This document shows positions 53,489 through 61,332 of a DNA stretch of 64,000 nt, piece by piece. The translations under genes were made by a program, and so were the position numbers. Under the pieces are notes generated by a model. That model was not told where the DNA came from and searched no databases. It saw nothing but the letters and a program-made list of their open reading frames with translations. The stretch comes from Rhodocyclaceae bacterium (lineage in GTDB: Bacteria > Pseudomonadota > Gammaproteobacteria > Burkholderiales > Rhodocyclaceae): positions 58,528 to 122,527 of the forward strand of contig VBWA01000012.1 in the NCBI GenBank assembly GCA_006218025.1, read 5' to 3'. Each line of letters opens with the position of its first letter. Within the stretch, counting starts at the first letter, position 1.

Positions 53489-55165
53489 ATGAAACGGACG
53501 TTACTCGGATTTTTTGCTGCTTCCGCCATGGCCGGTGCCATGGGCAGTGCCTTTGCGCAAGAAGCTGCGCCGACGTTGACCGCTGCCGAAAAGGAAACGG
53601 CCAAAAAGATTTACTTTGAGCGTTGCGCGGGCTGTCACGGTGTGCTTCGTAAGGGCGCCACCGGCAAGAACCTCGAGCCGCACTGGGCGAGGACGGCAAA
53701 GGATGGCGCCAAGACCGAAGGCGGCACGCTGAAGCTCGGTCAGTCGCGTCTGGAAAAGATCATCGGCTACGGTACCGACGGCGGCATGGTCAACTTCGAC
53801 GACATCCTGACCAAGGACGAGATCGCCCTGATGGCCAAGTACATCCAGAACACGCCGGATGTGCCGCCCGAGTACAGCTTCAAGGACACCATGGATTCAT
53901 GGAAGGTCATCGTGCCGGTCAAGGATCGTCCGACCAAGCAGATGAACAAGTTCAACCTGAAGAACTTCTTCTCCGTGACGCTGCGCGACACCGGCGAAGT
54001 GGCCCTGATCGACGGCGATACCAAGGAAATTCGCAGCATTGTCAAGACCGGCTACGCGGTGCATATCTCGCGCCTGTCGAAATCCGGTCGCTACGTGTAC
54101 GTCATCGGCCGCGACGGTCGCCTGTCCTTGATCGACCTCTGGATGGAGAAGCCTTCCGTGGTGGCGGAACTGAAGATTGGTTTCGATGCCCGCTCGGTGG
54201 ACACCTCGAAGTTCAAGGGCTTTGAAGACAAGTACGCGATTGCCGGTTCCTACTGGCCGCCCCAGTACGTGATCATGGACGGCGACACGCTGAAGCCCTT
54301 GAAGGTGGTGTCGACCCGCGGCATGACCGTCGATGGCGAGTATCACCCCGAGCCGCGCGTGGCCTCGATCGTCTCCTCCGAGATCAAGCCCGAGTGGGTG
54401 GTCAACATCAAGGAAACCGGCCAGATCCTGCTGGTGGACTACAGCGACATCATGAACCTGAAGACCACCACGATTCCCTCGGCCAAGTTCCTGCATGACG
54501 GCGGCTTCGATGCGTCCAAGCGCTACTTCCTGGTCGCCGCCAATGCGTCGAACAAGATCGCAGCGGTGGATCTCAAGACCGGCAAGCTGGCGGCGCTGGT
54601 CGACACCGCGAAGATTCCGCATCCGGGTCGCGGCGCCAATTTCGTGCATCCGAAGTTCGGTCCGGTCTGGGCCACGGGCCACCTCGGCGCCGATGTGGTG
54701 ACGCTGATCAGCACGCCGTCGGAGAACAAGAAGTACGCCAAGTACAAGGAGTTCAACTGGAAGGTCGTCCAGGAAATGAAGCATGTTCCCGGCAACCTGT
54801 TCGTCAAGACCCATCCCAAGTCCAAGCATTTCTGGGCCGACGCGCCGCAGAATCCGGACAAGGAACTCGCCGAATCCGTGGCGGTGTGGGACATGGCCGA
54901 CCTGTCGAAGCCGAAGAAGATCATCAACGTGGCGAAGGACTCCGGCCTGCCGGTGACCAAGGCAACCCGTCGCGCCGTGCATCCGGAATACAGCGCGGAT
55001 GGTTCCGAGGTGTGGATCTCCTTGTGGGGCGGCAAGACCGACCAGTCGGCGATCGTCGTGTATGACGACAAGACGCTCGCGATGAAGAAGGTGATTACCG
55101 ATCCGAAGATGATCACCCCGACAGGCAAGTTCAACGTCTACAACACGCAGCACGATATCTATTGA
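53489..55165 (+). CDS. nirS: Cytochrome cd1 nitrite reductase
   Basis: NirS reduces nitrite to nitric oxide in the periplasm during denitrification. The 558-residue precursor has a signal peptide (MKRTLLGFFAASAMAG...AFAQ). The N-terminal cytochrome c domain binds heme c at CAGCH (about 51-55). The eight-bladed propeller carries heme d1 and includes AVHISRLSKSGRYVYVIGRDGR, STRGMTVDGEYHPEPRVASI and the C-terminal VYNTQHDIY. GGAG precedes the ATG. It heads the nir cluster. Confidence 0.97.
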   Translation: MKRTLLGFFAASAMAGAMGSAFAQEAAPTLTAAEKETAKKIYFERCAGCHGVLRKGATGKNLEPHWARTAKDGAKTEGGTLKLGQSRLEKIIGYGTDGGMVNFDDILTKDEIALMAKYIQNTPDVPPEYSFKDTMDSWKVIVPVKDRPTKQMNKFNLKNFFSVTLRDTGEVALIDGDTKEIRSIVKTGYAVHISRLSKSGRYVYVIGRDGRLSLIDLWMEKPSVVAELKIGFDARSVDTSKFKGFEDKYAIAGSYWPPQYVIMDGDTLKPLKVVSTRGMTVDGEYHPEPRVASIVSSEIKPEWVVNIKETGQILLVDYSDIMNLKTTTIPSAKFLHDGGFDASKRYFLVAANASNKIAAVDLKTGKLAALVDTAKIPHPGRGANFVHPKFGPVWATGHLGADVVTLISTPSENKKYAKYKEFNWKVVQEMKHVPGNLFVKTHPKSKHFWADAPQNPDKELAESVAVWDMADLSKPKKIINVAKDSGLPVTKATRRAVHPEYSADGSEVWISLWGGKTDQSAIVVYDDKTLAMKKVITDPKMITPTGKFNVYNTQHDIY

Positions 55166-55189
55166 TCCGAAAACTTGATCGGCAGCAAG

Positions 55190-55215
55190 GATAAGGGGGC
55201 GCAAGCCCCTTTATC
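55190..55215 (+). promoter_or_regulatory. GNRA-loop hairpin between nirS and nirT
   Basis: GATAAGGGGGC and GCCCCTTTATC form an 11-bp stem (one G-U wobble) with loop GCAA. Without a T-tract it is more likely a processing or stability hairpin, giving higher nirS than nirT expression, than a full terminator. Confidence 0.55.
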
Positions 55216-55258
55216 ATGTAGGCCTCAGTGAATCAAAGATTGTTTAGGGGATAGCTTC

Positions 55259-55849
55259 ATGGCAGACAATAAATTATCCGGATTCCTCGCGATGATCCGG
55301 CGACCGAGCGCAAAGTATTCGCTGCTCAGTTTGCTGGTGGTCGGTTTTTTCTCCGGCATCTTTTTCTGGGGCGGCTTCAACACCGGGATGGAAGCCACCA
55401 ATTCCCTTGAATTCTGCATCGGCTGTCATGAGATGCGCGACAACGTTTATCAGGAATACAAGAAGACCATCCACTACACCAACCGCACCGGCGTGCGCGC
55501 CATCTGTTCCGACTGTCATGTGCCGAAGGACTGGACGCACAAGATGATTCGCAAAATCCAGGCGAGCAAGGAAGTGTGGGGCAAGATCACCGGTATCATC
55601 GATACCCCGGAAAAGTTCGAGACGCACCGGTTGCAACTGGCCGAGAATGAATGGGCGCGGATGAAGGCCAACGATTCGCGCGAATGCCGCAACTGCCACA
55701 CCTTCGACGCCATGGATGTCGAGAAGCAGAAGTTGCGCGGTTCGAAGATGCACAAGATCGGCATTGCCGAGAAGAAGACCTGCATCGACTGCCACAAGGG
55801 TATCGCCCACAAGAAACCCAAGGGCATGAAGGAAGAGGAAGACGAGTGA
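55259..55849 (+). CDS. nirT: Tetraheme NapC/NirT-family cytochrome c
   Basis: NirT is a quinol-oxidising, membrane-anchored cytochrome that passes electrons to periplasmic nitrite reduction. The 196-residue protein has one N-terminal membrane anchor (YSLLSLLVVGFFSGIFFWGG) and four heme sites CIGCH, CSDCH, CRNCH and CIDCH. It follows nirS in the order known from Pseudomonas stutzeri. Confidence 0.92.
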   Translation: MADNKLSGFLAMIRRPSAKYSLLSLLVVGFFSGIFFWGGFNTGMEATNSLEFCIGCHEMRDNVYQEYKKTIHYTNRTGVRAICSDCHVPKDWTHKMIRKIQASKEVWGKITGIIDTPEKFETHRLQLAENEWARMKANDSRECRNCHTFDAMDVEKQKLRGSKMHKIGIAEKKTCIDCHKGIAHKKPKGMKEEEDE

Positions 55850-55910
55850 GTCGTCGTCTGAAATTGGTTTCGAGTCAATCCCCATTCGCATTGTTCGAGA
55901 GGAGCATCAA

Positions 55911-56735
55911 ATGAATAAGTCCATCGTTTCCACGGCTGTTGCCGGTGTTCTGTTCGCGCTCGGCTCCCACGCCGCCATTGCAGCGCCCGACTGGAGCAAA
56001 GTGCCCAAGCGTGACGTCCACGTTTTCCACGCCGGCGTCACGCCGATCGAATGGGCGACCAAGAAGTCGGATCACAGCGGATCGGCCGGCATGCGCAAGG
56101 GCGAAACCTGCGCCGGCTGCCACGAGGAAAAAGGCGCCCTGAATTTCAACTTCAAGCGCCTGGCCGACAAGGAACTGGAGCCCAAGGGCGCACCGAAGAC
56201 CATGACTTTCCCGGTCGGGTTCCAGGCCGCTTATGACAAGGACAACCTCTACATCCGCCTCAGCTTCAAGTCACCAAGCGGCGGCGCCGACAAGGGCGAC
56301 AAGGACAACGAGGTCAAGGCGACCATCCTGTTCGCGGACGCCAAGGTTCCGCAGGCGGCGCAGTACGGCTGCTGGCAGACCTGTCACACGGACGCCCGCA
56401 GCATGCCCGGCGCCGACGACAAGAAGACCAAGTACACGAAGGAAGGCGCCTATGAACTGGTGCAGTGGGCCAGCAAGGGCAACAAGGTAGCGGATGGCAG
56501 CGTGACCACGGAACGGAAGATGAGCGGTGGCGGGACCGGTGCCAAAGCCGAAGGCGGCAAGAGCGGAGATGGCTATACCATCACCTTCACCCGCAAGAAT
56601 CCGGGCGAAGGCAAGGCGGTACCTTTTGGCGTCGCGATTCACGCCGACAACGCTTCGGGCCGCTTCCACCATGTCTCCATGGGTTACACGCTGGGCATCG
56701 GCGCCGATGGAGACATAAAGGCAGCCAAGCAGTAA
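55911..56735 (+). CDS. nirB: Cytochrome c-552 / heme-binding protein of the NirB type
   Basis: This 274-residue periplasmic protein (signal peptide MNKSIVSTAVAGVLFALGSHAAIA) binds heme at CAGCH (about 68). A second cysteine motif CWQTCH has three residues between the cysteines, a pattern seen in this c-552 / ethylbenzene-dehydrogenase-gamma-like family. In P. stutzeri nirSTB the corresponding gene encodes a diheme cytochrome c-552. It is probably an electron carrier for NirS. Confidence 0.75.
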   Translation: MNKSIVSTAVAGVLFALGSHAAIAAPDWSKVPKRDVHVFHAGVTPIEWATKKSDHSGSAGMRKGETCAGCHEEKGALNFNFKRLADKELEPKGAPKTMTFPVGFQAAYDKDNLYIRLSFKSPSGGADKGDKDNEVKATILFADAKVPQAAQYGCWQTCHTDARSMPGADDKKTKYTKEGAYELVQWASKGNKVADGSVTTERKMSGGGTGAKAEGGKSGDGYTITFTRKNPGEGKAVPFGVAIHADNASGRFHHVSMGYTLGIGADGDIKAAKQ

Positions 56736-56753
56736 ATCCTGCGCGGTCCGGAG

Positions 56754-57107
56754 ATGTTCACCGGCAGCTACCCATTGAAACGAGCGCTGGCACTGCTGGC
56801 GCTCGTTTCGTTTATGTCCCCGGCTTTTGCCGGGGACGATGCGGTCGCCCGGCAAACGGTGGAGGTGACGATCCAGGACTATCGTTTTTCTCCGGCGGAA
56901 GTTCGCATCAAGGCTGGCGATACCGTGAAGTGGATCAATCGCGAGAAGCGCACCAGCCACTCGGTGCTCTTCCCCGCCGAGAACGGCCTCGAATCGGAGC
57001 GGCTTTTTCCCGACGAGCATTGGCAGCGCACTTTCACGAAGCCCGGCACCTACAGCTACCGCTGCGGCCCGCATGAGGAAATGAAGGGACTGATCGTTGT
57101 CGAGTAG
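56754..57107 (+). CDS. Cupredoxin (plastocyanin-like copper protein)
   Basis: This 117-residue protein has a signal peptide (MFTGSYPLKRALALLALVSFMSPAFA) and a blue-copper domain. The ligand set His in TSHSVLF, Cys and His in YRCGPHEEM, and Met is complete. It could donate electrons to NirS, as pseudoazurin or cytochrome does in other denitrifiers. Cupredoxins are not standard members of nir operons. Confidence 0.8.
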   Translation: MFTGSYPLKRALALLALVSFMSPAFAGDDAVARQTVEVTIQDYRFSPAEVRIKAGDTVKWINREKRTSHSVLFPAENGLESERLFPDEHWQRTFTKPGTYSYRCGPHEEMKGLIVVE

Positions 57108-57426
57108 CGCATTTCTCCCCGCACTGCTGGCAATCCTGCTCGACGGCCTCGCGACGGCAGCGTGGGCCGAGCCGCCGGCGGCGCGTCAGAAGGAACTGAT
57201 CCACCTCGTGCGGCAGGACTGCGGTTCCTGCCACGGACTGACCTTGCAAGGCGGATTGGGGCCGGCGCTGTTGCCTGCGACGCTCGCGGGCAAGCCGGTC
57301 GAGGGACTGGTGGCAACCATCATGGGCGGCCGGACTGGCACGCCGATGCCGCCGTGGCATCGTTTCCTGGCAGAAGATGAAGCACAATGGATTGTCGATA
57401 AATTGATGGCAGGGTTTCCCGAATGA
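57097..57426 (+). CDS. nirC: Monoheme cytochrome c NirC
   Basis: NirC is a small cytochrome in nir operons that helps heme d1 maturation or electron transfer to NirS. The 109-residue protein starts with a signal peptide (FLPALLAILLDGLATAAWA) and has one heme site CGSCH (about 43) with the axial Met near TPMPPW. A TTG overlapping the cupredoxin stop is the only start giving a complete signal peptide. It overlaps nirF by four bases. Confidence 0.82.
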   Translation: MSSSAFLPALLAILLDGLATAAWAEPPAARQKELIHLVRQDCGSCHGLTLQGGLGPALLPATLAGKPVEGLVATIMGGRTGTPMPPWHRFLAEDEAQWIVDKLMAGFPE

Positions 57427-58598
57427 AGCGGATCGCGCAACTGTTTTTCGCCGGCCTGATGGTCGTCCTGCTCAGCGCGTGTGCTGGAGCGTCGCTGCGC
57501 GGCACCGGCGATCTCGGTCTCGTGATCGAGCGCGCCAGCGGCCATGTCACGCTGGTGAATACCAGCAGCCGTCAGCCCTACGCCCGCATCGGGGGTCTCG
57601 GCGATCTTTCGCACGCGTCCGTCGTCTATTCGCGCGACGCCCGCTACGCCTTCGTCTTCGGGCGCGATGGCGGGCTGACCAAGATCGATTTGCTCCAGGG
57701 CCTCATCGTCAAGCGCATCATGCAATCGGGGAATGCCATCGGCGGCTCGATCTCGCAGGACGGTCGGATTGTCGTCGCGCAGAATTACACGCCGGGCGGG
57801 ATCAAGGCCTTCGATTCGGAAACACTCGAACTGCTTTCTGAAGTTCCCGCCGAGTACGAGCCGGGACGCTTCTCCAAGGTGGTGGGCCTCGCCGACGTTC
57901 CGGGCAACAAGTTCGCCTACGCACTGTTCGATGGCGGCGAAATCTGGGTCAGCGATTTTTCCGATCCGAAGCGGCCGGTCACCCGGCGCTTTCCGGCCGG
58001 CCTGCAGCCCTACGACGGGTTGGTCACGCCCGACGGGCGCCACTACCTGGCCGGTCTGTTCGGCGAGGACGGCATTGCGCTGCTCGACCTTTGGCAGCCG
58101 GAAAAGGGTGGGCGCAAGATTCTCGAAAAGTACGGCCGCGGAGAGGAAAAGCTGCCGGTGTTCAAGATGCCGCATCTGCGCGGCTGGTCGGTGGCGGCGG
58201 GCCGCGCGTGGCTGCCGGCCATCGGCCGCCACGAGGTGCTGGTGGCCGATGCGACGACCTGGAAGGAAACGGCCCGGGTGGCGGTCAAGGGTCAGCCGGT
58301 GTTCGTCATGGCCAGTCCCGACGGCCGCCAGATCTGGGTCAACTTCGCCTTCCCCGACAACGGCTGGGTGCAGGTGATCGACACCCTGACGGGCAAGGTG
58401 GTGCAGACCCTGCAACCGGGCAAGGCCGTGCTGCACATGGAATTCACGCCGCGCGGGGAGGCCGTGTGGGTGTCGGCGCGCGACGACAACCGGGTCGTCA
58501 TCTACGACACCAGGACCTTCCGGCAGTTGGGCGATATCCCGGTTCAATCGCCGTCCGGCATCTTCTTCACCAGCCGTGCGGGACGCATCGGATTCTGA
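57423..58598 (+). CDS. nirF: Heme d1 biosynthesis protein NirF
   Basis: NirF is needed for the last steps of heme d1 synthesis and is related in fold to the NirS propeller. The 391-residue protein has a lipoprotein-type signal (VVLLSACAG, lipobox Cys about 20) and the propeller motif YARIGGLGDLSHASVVYSRD, with FVFGRDGGLTKIDLL. The start overlaps nirC (ATGA). Confidence 0.92.
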   Translation: MKRIAQLFFAGLMVVLLSACAGASLRGTGDLGLVIERASGHVTLVNTSSRQPYARIGGLGDLSHASVVYSRDARYAFVFGRDGGLTKIDLLQGLIVKRIMQSGNAIGGSISQDGRIVVAQNYTPGGIKAFDSETLELLSEVPAEYEPGRFSKVVGLADVPGNKFAYALFDGGEIWVSDFSDPKRPVTRRFPAGLQPYDGLVTPDGRHYLAGLFGEDGIALLDLWQPEKGGRKILEKYGRGEEKLPVFKMPHLRGWSVAAGRAWLPAIGRHEVLVADATTWKETARVAVKGQPVFVMASPDGRQIWVNFAFPDNGWVQVIDTLTGKVVQTLQPGKAVLHMEFTPRGEAVWVSARDDNRVVIYDTRTFRQLGDIPVQSPSGIFFTSRAGRIGF

Positions 58599-59605
58599 TG
58601 ATGGATTCGCCCTACAGCCCGCTCGAATTCGCCTTGCTCAACGACTGGCAGCGCGATTTCCCGATCACCGCACAGCCATTCGATGCGCTCGCTGCAAGAG
58701 TCGGCGCTGACGGCACGGCAATTCTCGCGACCCTCAAGCGGCTGCAGGCGCGCGGCGCGATCAGTCGCGTCGGCGCGGTGTTCGCGCCGCGGCGCATCGG
58801 TGCCTCGACGCTGGCCGCACTGGCCGCTCCCGCCGGACGGCTCGAGCAGATCGCGGCACAGGTCAGCGCGCGGCCGGAAGTGAACCACAACTACCAGCGC
58901 GAGCATCGTTACAACCTGTGGTTCGTCGCCACGGCCTCAGACCAGGGCGCACTGGCGGCGGCGCTGGCGGAGATAGCGGGCGAGACCGACTGTGCGGTGA
59001 TTTCCTTGCCGCTGGAACAGGAATATCACATCGACCTCGGCTTCGATCTGAGATCGCCGCACAAGCATCGCGCCGATATATCGGGCACGTCGCTGCACGA
59101 GCCAGATGCCCGGGAAAGGCAGCTGATCACGGCGCTGCAGCCCGGACTCGACCTGGTGGAACATCCCTTCGCGCGGCTCGGCGAACGCGTCGGCATGAGC
59201 GAGGAGGACGTGCTGCGCCGGATTGCCGGCTGGCTAGAGGAGGGCCTGATCAAGCGCTTCGGCGTGGTGGTGCGTCACCAGGAACTGGGTTTCCACGCCA
59301 ATGCGATGGTGGTGTTCGACGTGCCTGACGATCAGGTCGACCGCATCGGCGGACAGCTCGCCACCGAAGCCGGCGTCACGCTCTGCTATCGGCGCCGGCG
59401 CAGCCTGCCGCAATGGCCGTACAACCTGTATTGCATGGTGCATGGCCGTTCGCGTCAGGAAGTCCAGCCGGTGATCGAGCGCTTGAGCCGGCTCGCAGGC
59501 TTGCCGGCCCAGGCACTGTTCTCGACGCGCCGTTTCAAGCAGTGCGGCGCGCGGTATTTTGCCGAAGTCCCGGAGTCGGAAGCCGCCGAGTCGATCGATG
59601 AGTGA
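58598..59605 (+). CDS. nirDL: NirD-NirL fusion, siroheme decarboxylase subunit
   Basis: Siroheme decarboxylase converts siroheme to 12,18-didecarboxysiroheme in heme d1 synthesis. This 335-residue protein joins two Lrp/AsnC-type units: the N-terminal about 1-160 with the winged helix at AQPFDALAARVG and EVNHNYQREHRYNLWFV, and the C-terminal about 165-335 with VTLCYRRRRSLPQWPYNL. The conserved histidine-bearing signatures of both subunits are visible. The first ATG overlaps the nirF stop (TGATG). The repeat copy at 58699 encodes RVGADGTA in the first winged helix. Confidence 0.88.
   Translation: MMDSPYSPLEFALLNDWQRDFPITAQPFDALAARVGADGTAILATLKRLQARGAISRVGAVFAPRRIGASTLAALAAPAGRLEQIAAQVSARPEVNHNYQREHRYNLWFVATASDQGALAAALAEIAGETDCAVISLPLEQEYHIDLGFDLRSPHKHRADISGTSLHEPDARERQLITALQPGLDLVEHPFARLGERVGMSEEDVLRRIAGWLEEGLIKRFGVVVRHQELGFHANAMVVFDVPDDQVDRIGGQLATEAGVTLCYRRRRSLPQWPYNLYCMVHGRSRQEVQPVIERLSRLAGLPAQALFSTRRFKQCGARYFAEVPESEAAESIDE
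58699..58720 (+). repeat. Dispersed 22-bp repeat, copy 12 (inside nirDL)
   Basis: AGTCGGCGCTG ACGGC ACGGCA, preceded by GCAAG. Read in the same frame as the cobT copy (VGA-x-GTA). Confidence 0.7.
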
Positions 59606-60083
59606 GGCCGCAAGGTCCGGCAGGTCGCCTGCCGCGCAGCTGGATGAGGTCGACAAGCGGCTGATCAACGCCTTGCAGGGCGGCTTTCCCCTGATCGCCG
59701 AGCCCTACCGTCAGGTCGCCGATAGCCTCGGCGTGAGCGAAGCGGAACTGCTGCAGCGCCTCGATTCGCTGCTCGAGCGTCGCGTATTGACGCGCTTCGG
59801 ACCCATGTTCCAGATCGAGCGCGCCGGCGGCGCCTTTGTGTTGGCGGCCTTGCGCGTGCCGGAAGCCGGTTTCGAACGGGTCGCGGCGCAGGTGAACGCC
59901 TTCCCCGAAGTTGCGCACAACTATCGCCGCGAGCATGAACTGAACATGTGGTTCGTGCTCGCTACCGCCACGCCGCAAGGGATTGCCGAAGCCATTGCCG
60001 CCATCGAGGCCGCCACCGGCTTGCCGGTATTCGCCTTCCCGAAAGAGCGCGAATACTTCGTGGAGATGAAGCTGCATGCCTGA
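59598..60083 (+). CDS. nirG: Siroheme decarboxylase subunit NirG
   Basis: This 161-residue Lrp/AsnC-type protein, one of the subunits of siroheme decarboxylase, has the winged helix AEPYRQVADSLGVSEAEL and FPEVAHNYRREHELNMWFV. The ATG at 59598 overlaps the nirDL stop. It belongs to the same decarboxylase complex as nirDL and nirH. Confidence 0.88.
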   Translation: MSEAARSGRSPAAQLDEVDKRLINALQGGFPLIAEPYRQVADSLGVSEAELLQRLDSLLERRVLTRFGPMFQIERAGGAFVLAALRVPEAGFERVAAQVNAFPEVAHNYRREHELNMWFVLATATPQGIAEAIAAIEAATGLPVFAFPKEREYFVEMKLHA

Positions 60084-60582
60084 GCTGAAGCCGGGCCCCG
60101 ATCCCGAACTAGACGCCACCGATCGGCGCCTGATAGTCGCCACTCAGGCCGGACTGCCGCGCGTCTCGCACCCCTACCACGCCATCGCAGAGCAGCTTGG
60201 GATTGCTGCCGACGAAGTCATGCGGCGCTTGCAGCGCATGCTCGATGTCGGCGTGATCCGCCGCATCGGCGCGGTGCCCAATCATTACGCCATCGGCTAC
60301 ACGGCGAACGGCATGTCGGTGTGGGATGTCGATGACGCGCGCATCGACGAACTGGGCATGCAGGTCGGCGCCCTGGAGTTCGTCACCCATTGCTATCGGC
60401 GTCCGCGCCGCCTGCCGGACTGGCCCTACAACCTGTTCGCCATGGTGCATAGCCGGAACCGGGAAGAGGTGGCGGCCCGGGTGGCGGAAATTGCGGCCCT
60501 GCTCGGCGATGCCTGCCGGGCGCATGACATCCTCTACAGCACGGCGATCCTGAAAAAGACCGGCCTCCGCATCGCCGGCTGA
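60076..60582 (+). CDS. nirH: Siroheme decarboxylase subunit NirH
   Basis: This 168-residue AsnC-type protein has SHPYHAIAEQLGIAADEV (winged helix) and the signature VTHCYRRPRRLPDWPYNLFAM near residues 97-117, which also marks NirL. It overlaps nirG by eight bases. nirJ, nirE and nirN, usually nearby, do not follow; instead a cytochrome gene lies on the other strand. Confidence 0.88.
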   Translation: MPELKPGPDPELDATDRRLIVATQAGLPRVSHPYHAIAEQLGIAADEVMRRLQRMLDVGVIRRIGAVPNHYAIGYTANGMSVWDVDDARIDELGMQVGALEFVTHCYRRPRRLPDWPYNLFAMVHSRNREEVAARVAEIAALLGDACRAHDILYSTAILKKTGLRIAG

Positions 60583-60589
60583 GCCGGCC

Positions 60590-61246
60590 CTACTGCTGCG
60601 GTTCCTGGATCGAGGTCAGGTAGGCGAGGATGTCTTGCATGTCCTGGGTCTTGAGCGTGTTGAGCAGTCCGCCGATGCCCTCTTCATCGTGAGGACGCTC
60701 GCCCGCCACGTACTTCTCCATCTGGCGCATCAGATAGCTCGTGTATTGGCCGACCAGCATCGGAAACATGCCGCGGCCCATGCCGGTCTTGCCGTGGCAG
60801 GTGACGCATTTCTTCTGGTAGATCGCTTCGCCGTTGGCCAGGTTGCCCGTTACGCGTGGAATGATCATGACTCGCTCGGTCAGGGTCAGGCGCGTCAGCG
60901 CATCGTCCGTGTCCTTGAACACCGGCCATTTGGTGGGCAACTCGATCGAGGCGAGATAGGCGGAGACGTCCTTGATGTCCTCGTCCGGCAGTTCCCGTTC
61001 CTGGGTGTAGGGATACATCGGGATATTCACCCGCGTGCGGGCGCGAAATGCCTTGAGTTGCGATTCGAGATACTTGACCTGCTGGCCCGCGAGGCGCGGG
61101 TACTCGCCGCGCGAGCCGCCCTGTCCGGCTTCGCTGTGGCAACCGGCACAGGTGGCGTTGATTTCCTTGCCCTTCTCAAAATTCTGGGCGTATCCGAGGC
61201 TGCTGAGTAATATCGCCAGCAAGGCGATCAGAAGGTGTTTTCTCAT
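60590..61246 (-). CDS. Diheme cytochrome c (c4-like)
   Basis: This 218-residue periplasmic cytochrome has a signal peptide (MRKHLLIALLAILLSSLGYAQ) and two heme sites, CAGCH (about 34) and CVTCH (about 145). It is similar to cytochrome c4-type electron carriers that feed terminal oxidases or nitrite reductase. The ATG at 61246 begins the signal peptide. The divergent promoter region contains a RegA-type box, so expression may be redox-controlled. Confidence 0.85.
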   Translation of the reverse strand: MRKHLLIALLAILLSSLGYAQNFEKGKEINATCAGCHSEAGQGGSRGEYPRLAGQQVKYLESQLKAFRARTRVNIPMYPYTQERELPDEDIKDVSAYLASIELPTKWPVFKDTDDALTRLTLTERVMIIPRVTGNLANGEAIYQKKCVTCHGKTGMGRGMFPMLVGQYTSYLMRQMEKYVAGERPHDEEGIGGLLNTLKTQDMQDILAYLTSIQEPQQ

Positions 61247-61271
61247 TGCATTTATCCATGAATCGGTTGGC

Positions 61272-61286
61272 GCGACGTATTGTCGC
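61272..61286 (+). promoter_or_regulatory. RegA/RegR-type box between cytochrome c and regB
   Basis: GCGACGTATTGTCGC matches the RegR consensus as I recall it (GNGRCRTTNNGNCGC) at 14 of 15 positions. The same form GCGRCRTATTGTCGC occurs twice more at 63771-63801. It suggests regBA autoregulation and control of the cytochrome gene. Confidence 0.65.
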
Positions 61287-61307
61287 AGGCTCCGGATGCG
61301 CGTTTCC

Positions 61308-61321
61308 TTGATCCGTATCGG
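61308..61321 (+). promoter_or_regulatory. Degenerate FNR-like site before regB
   Basis: TTGATCCGTATCGG matches 12 of 14 positions of the FNR dyad TTGAT-N4-ATCAA. It lies 11 bases before the regB ATG and 62 bases before the cytochrome start on the other strand, so it would suit the cytochrome promoter better. Confidence 0.3.
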
Positions 61322-61332
61322 ATAATCCGCCA

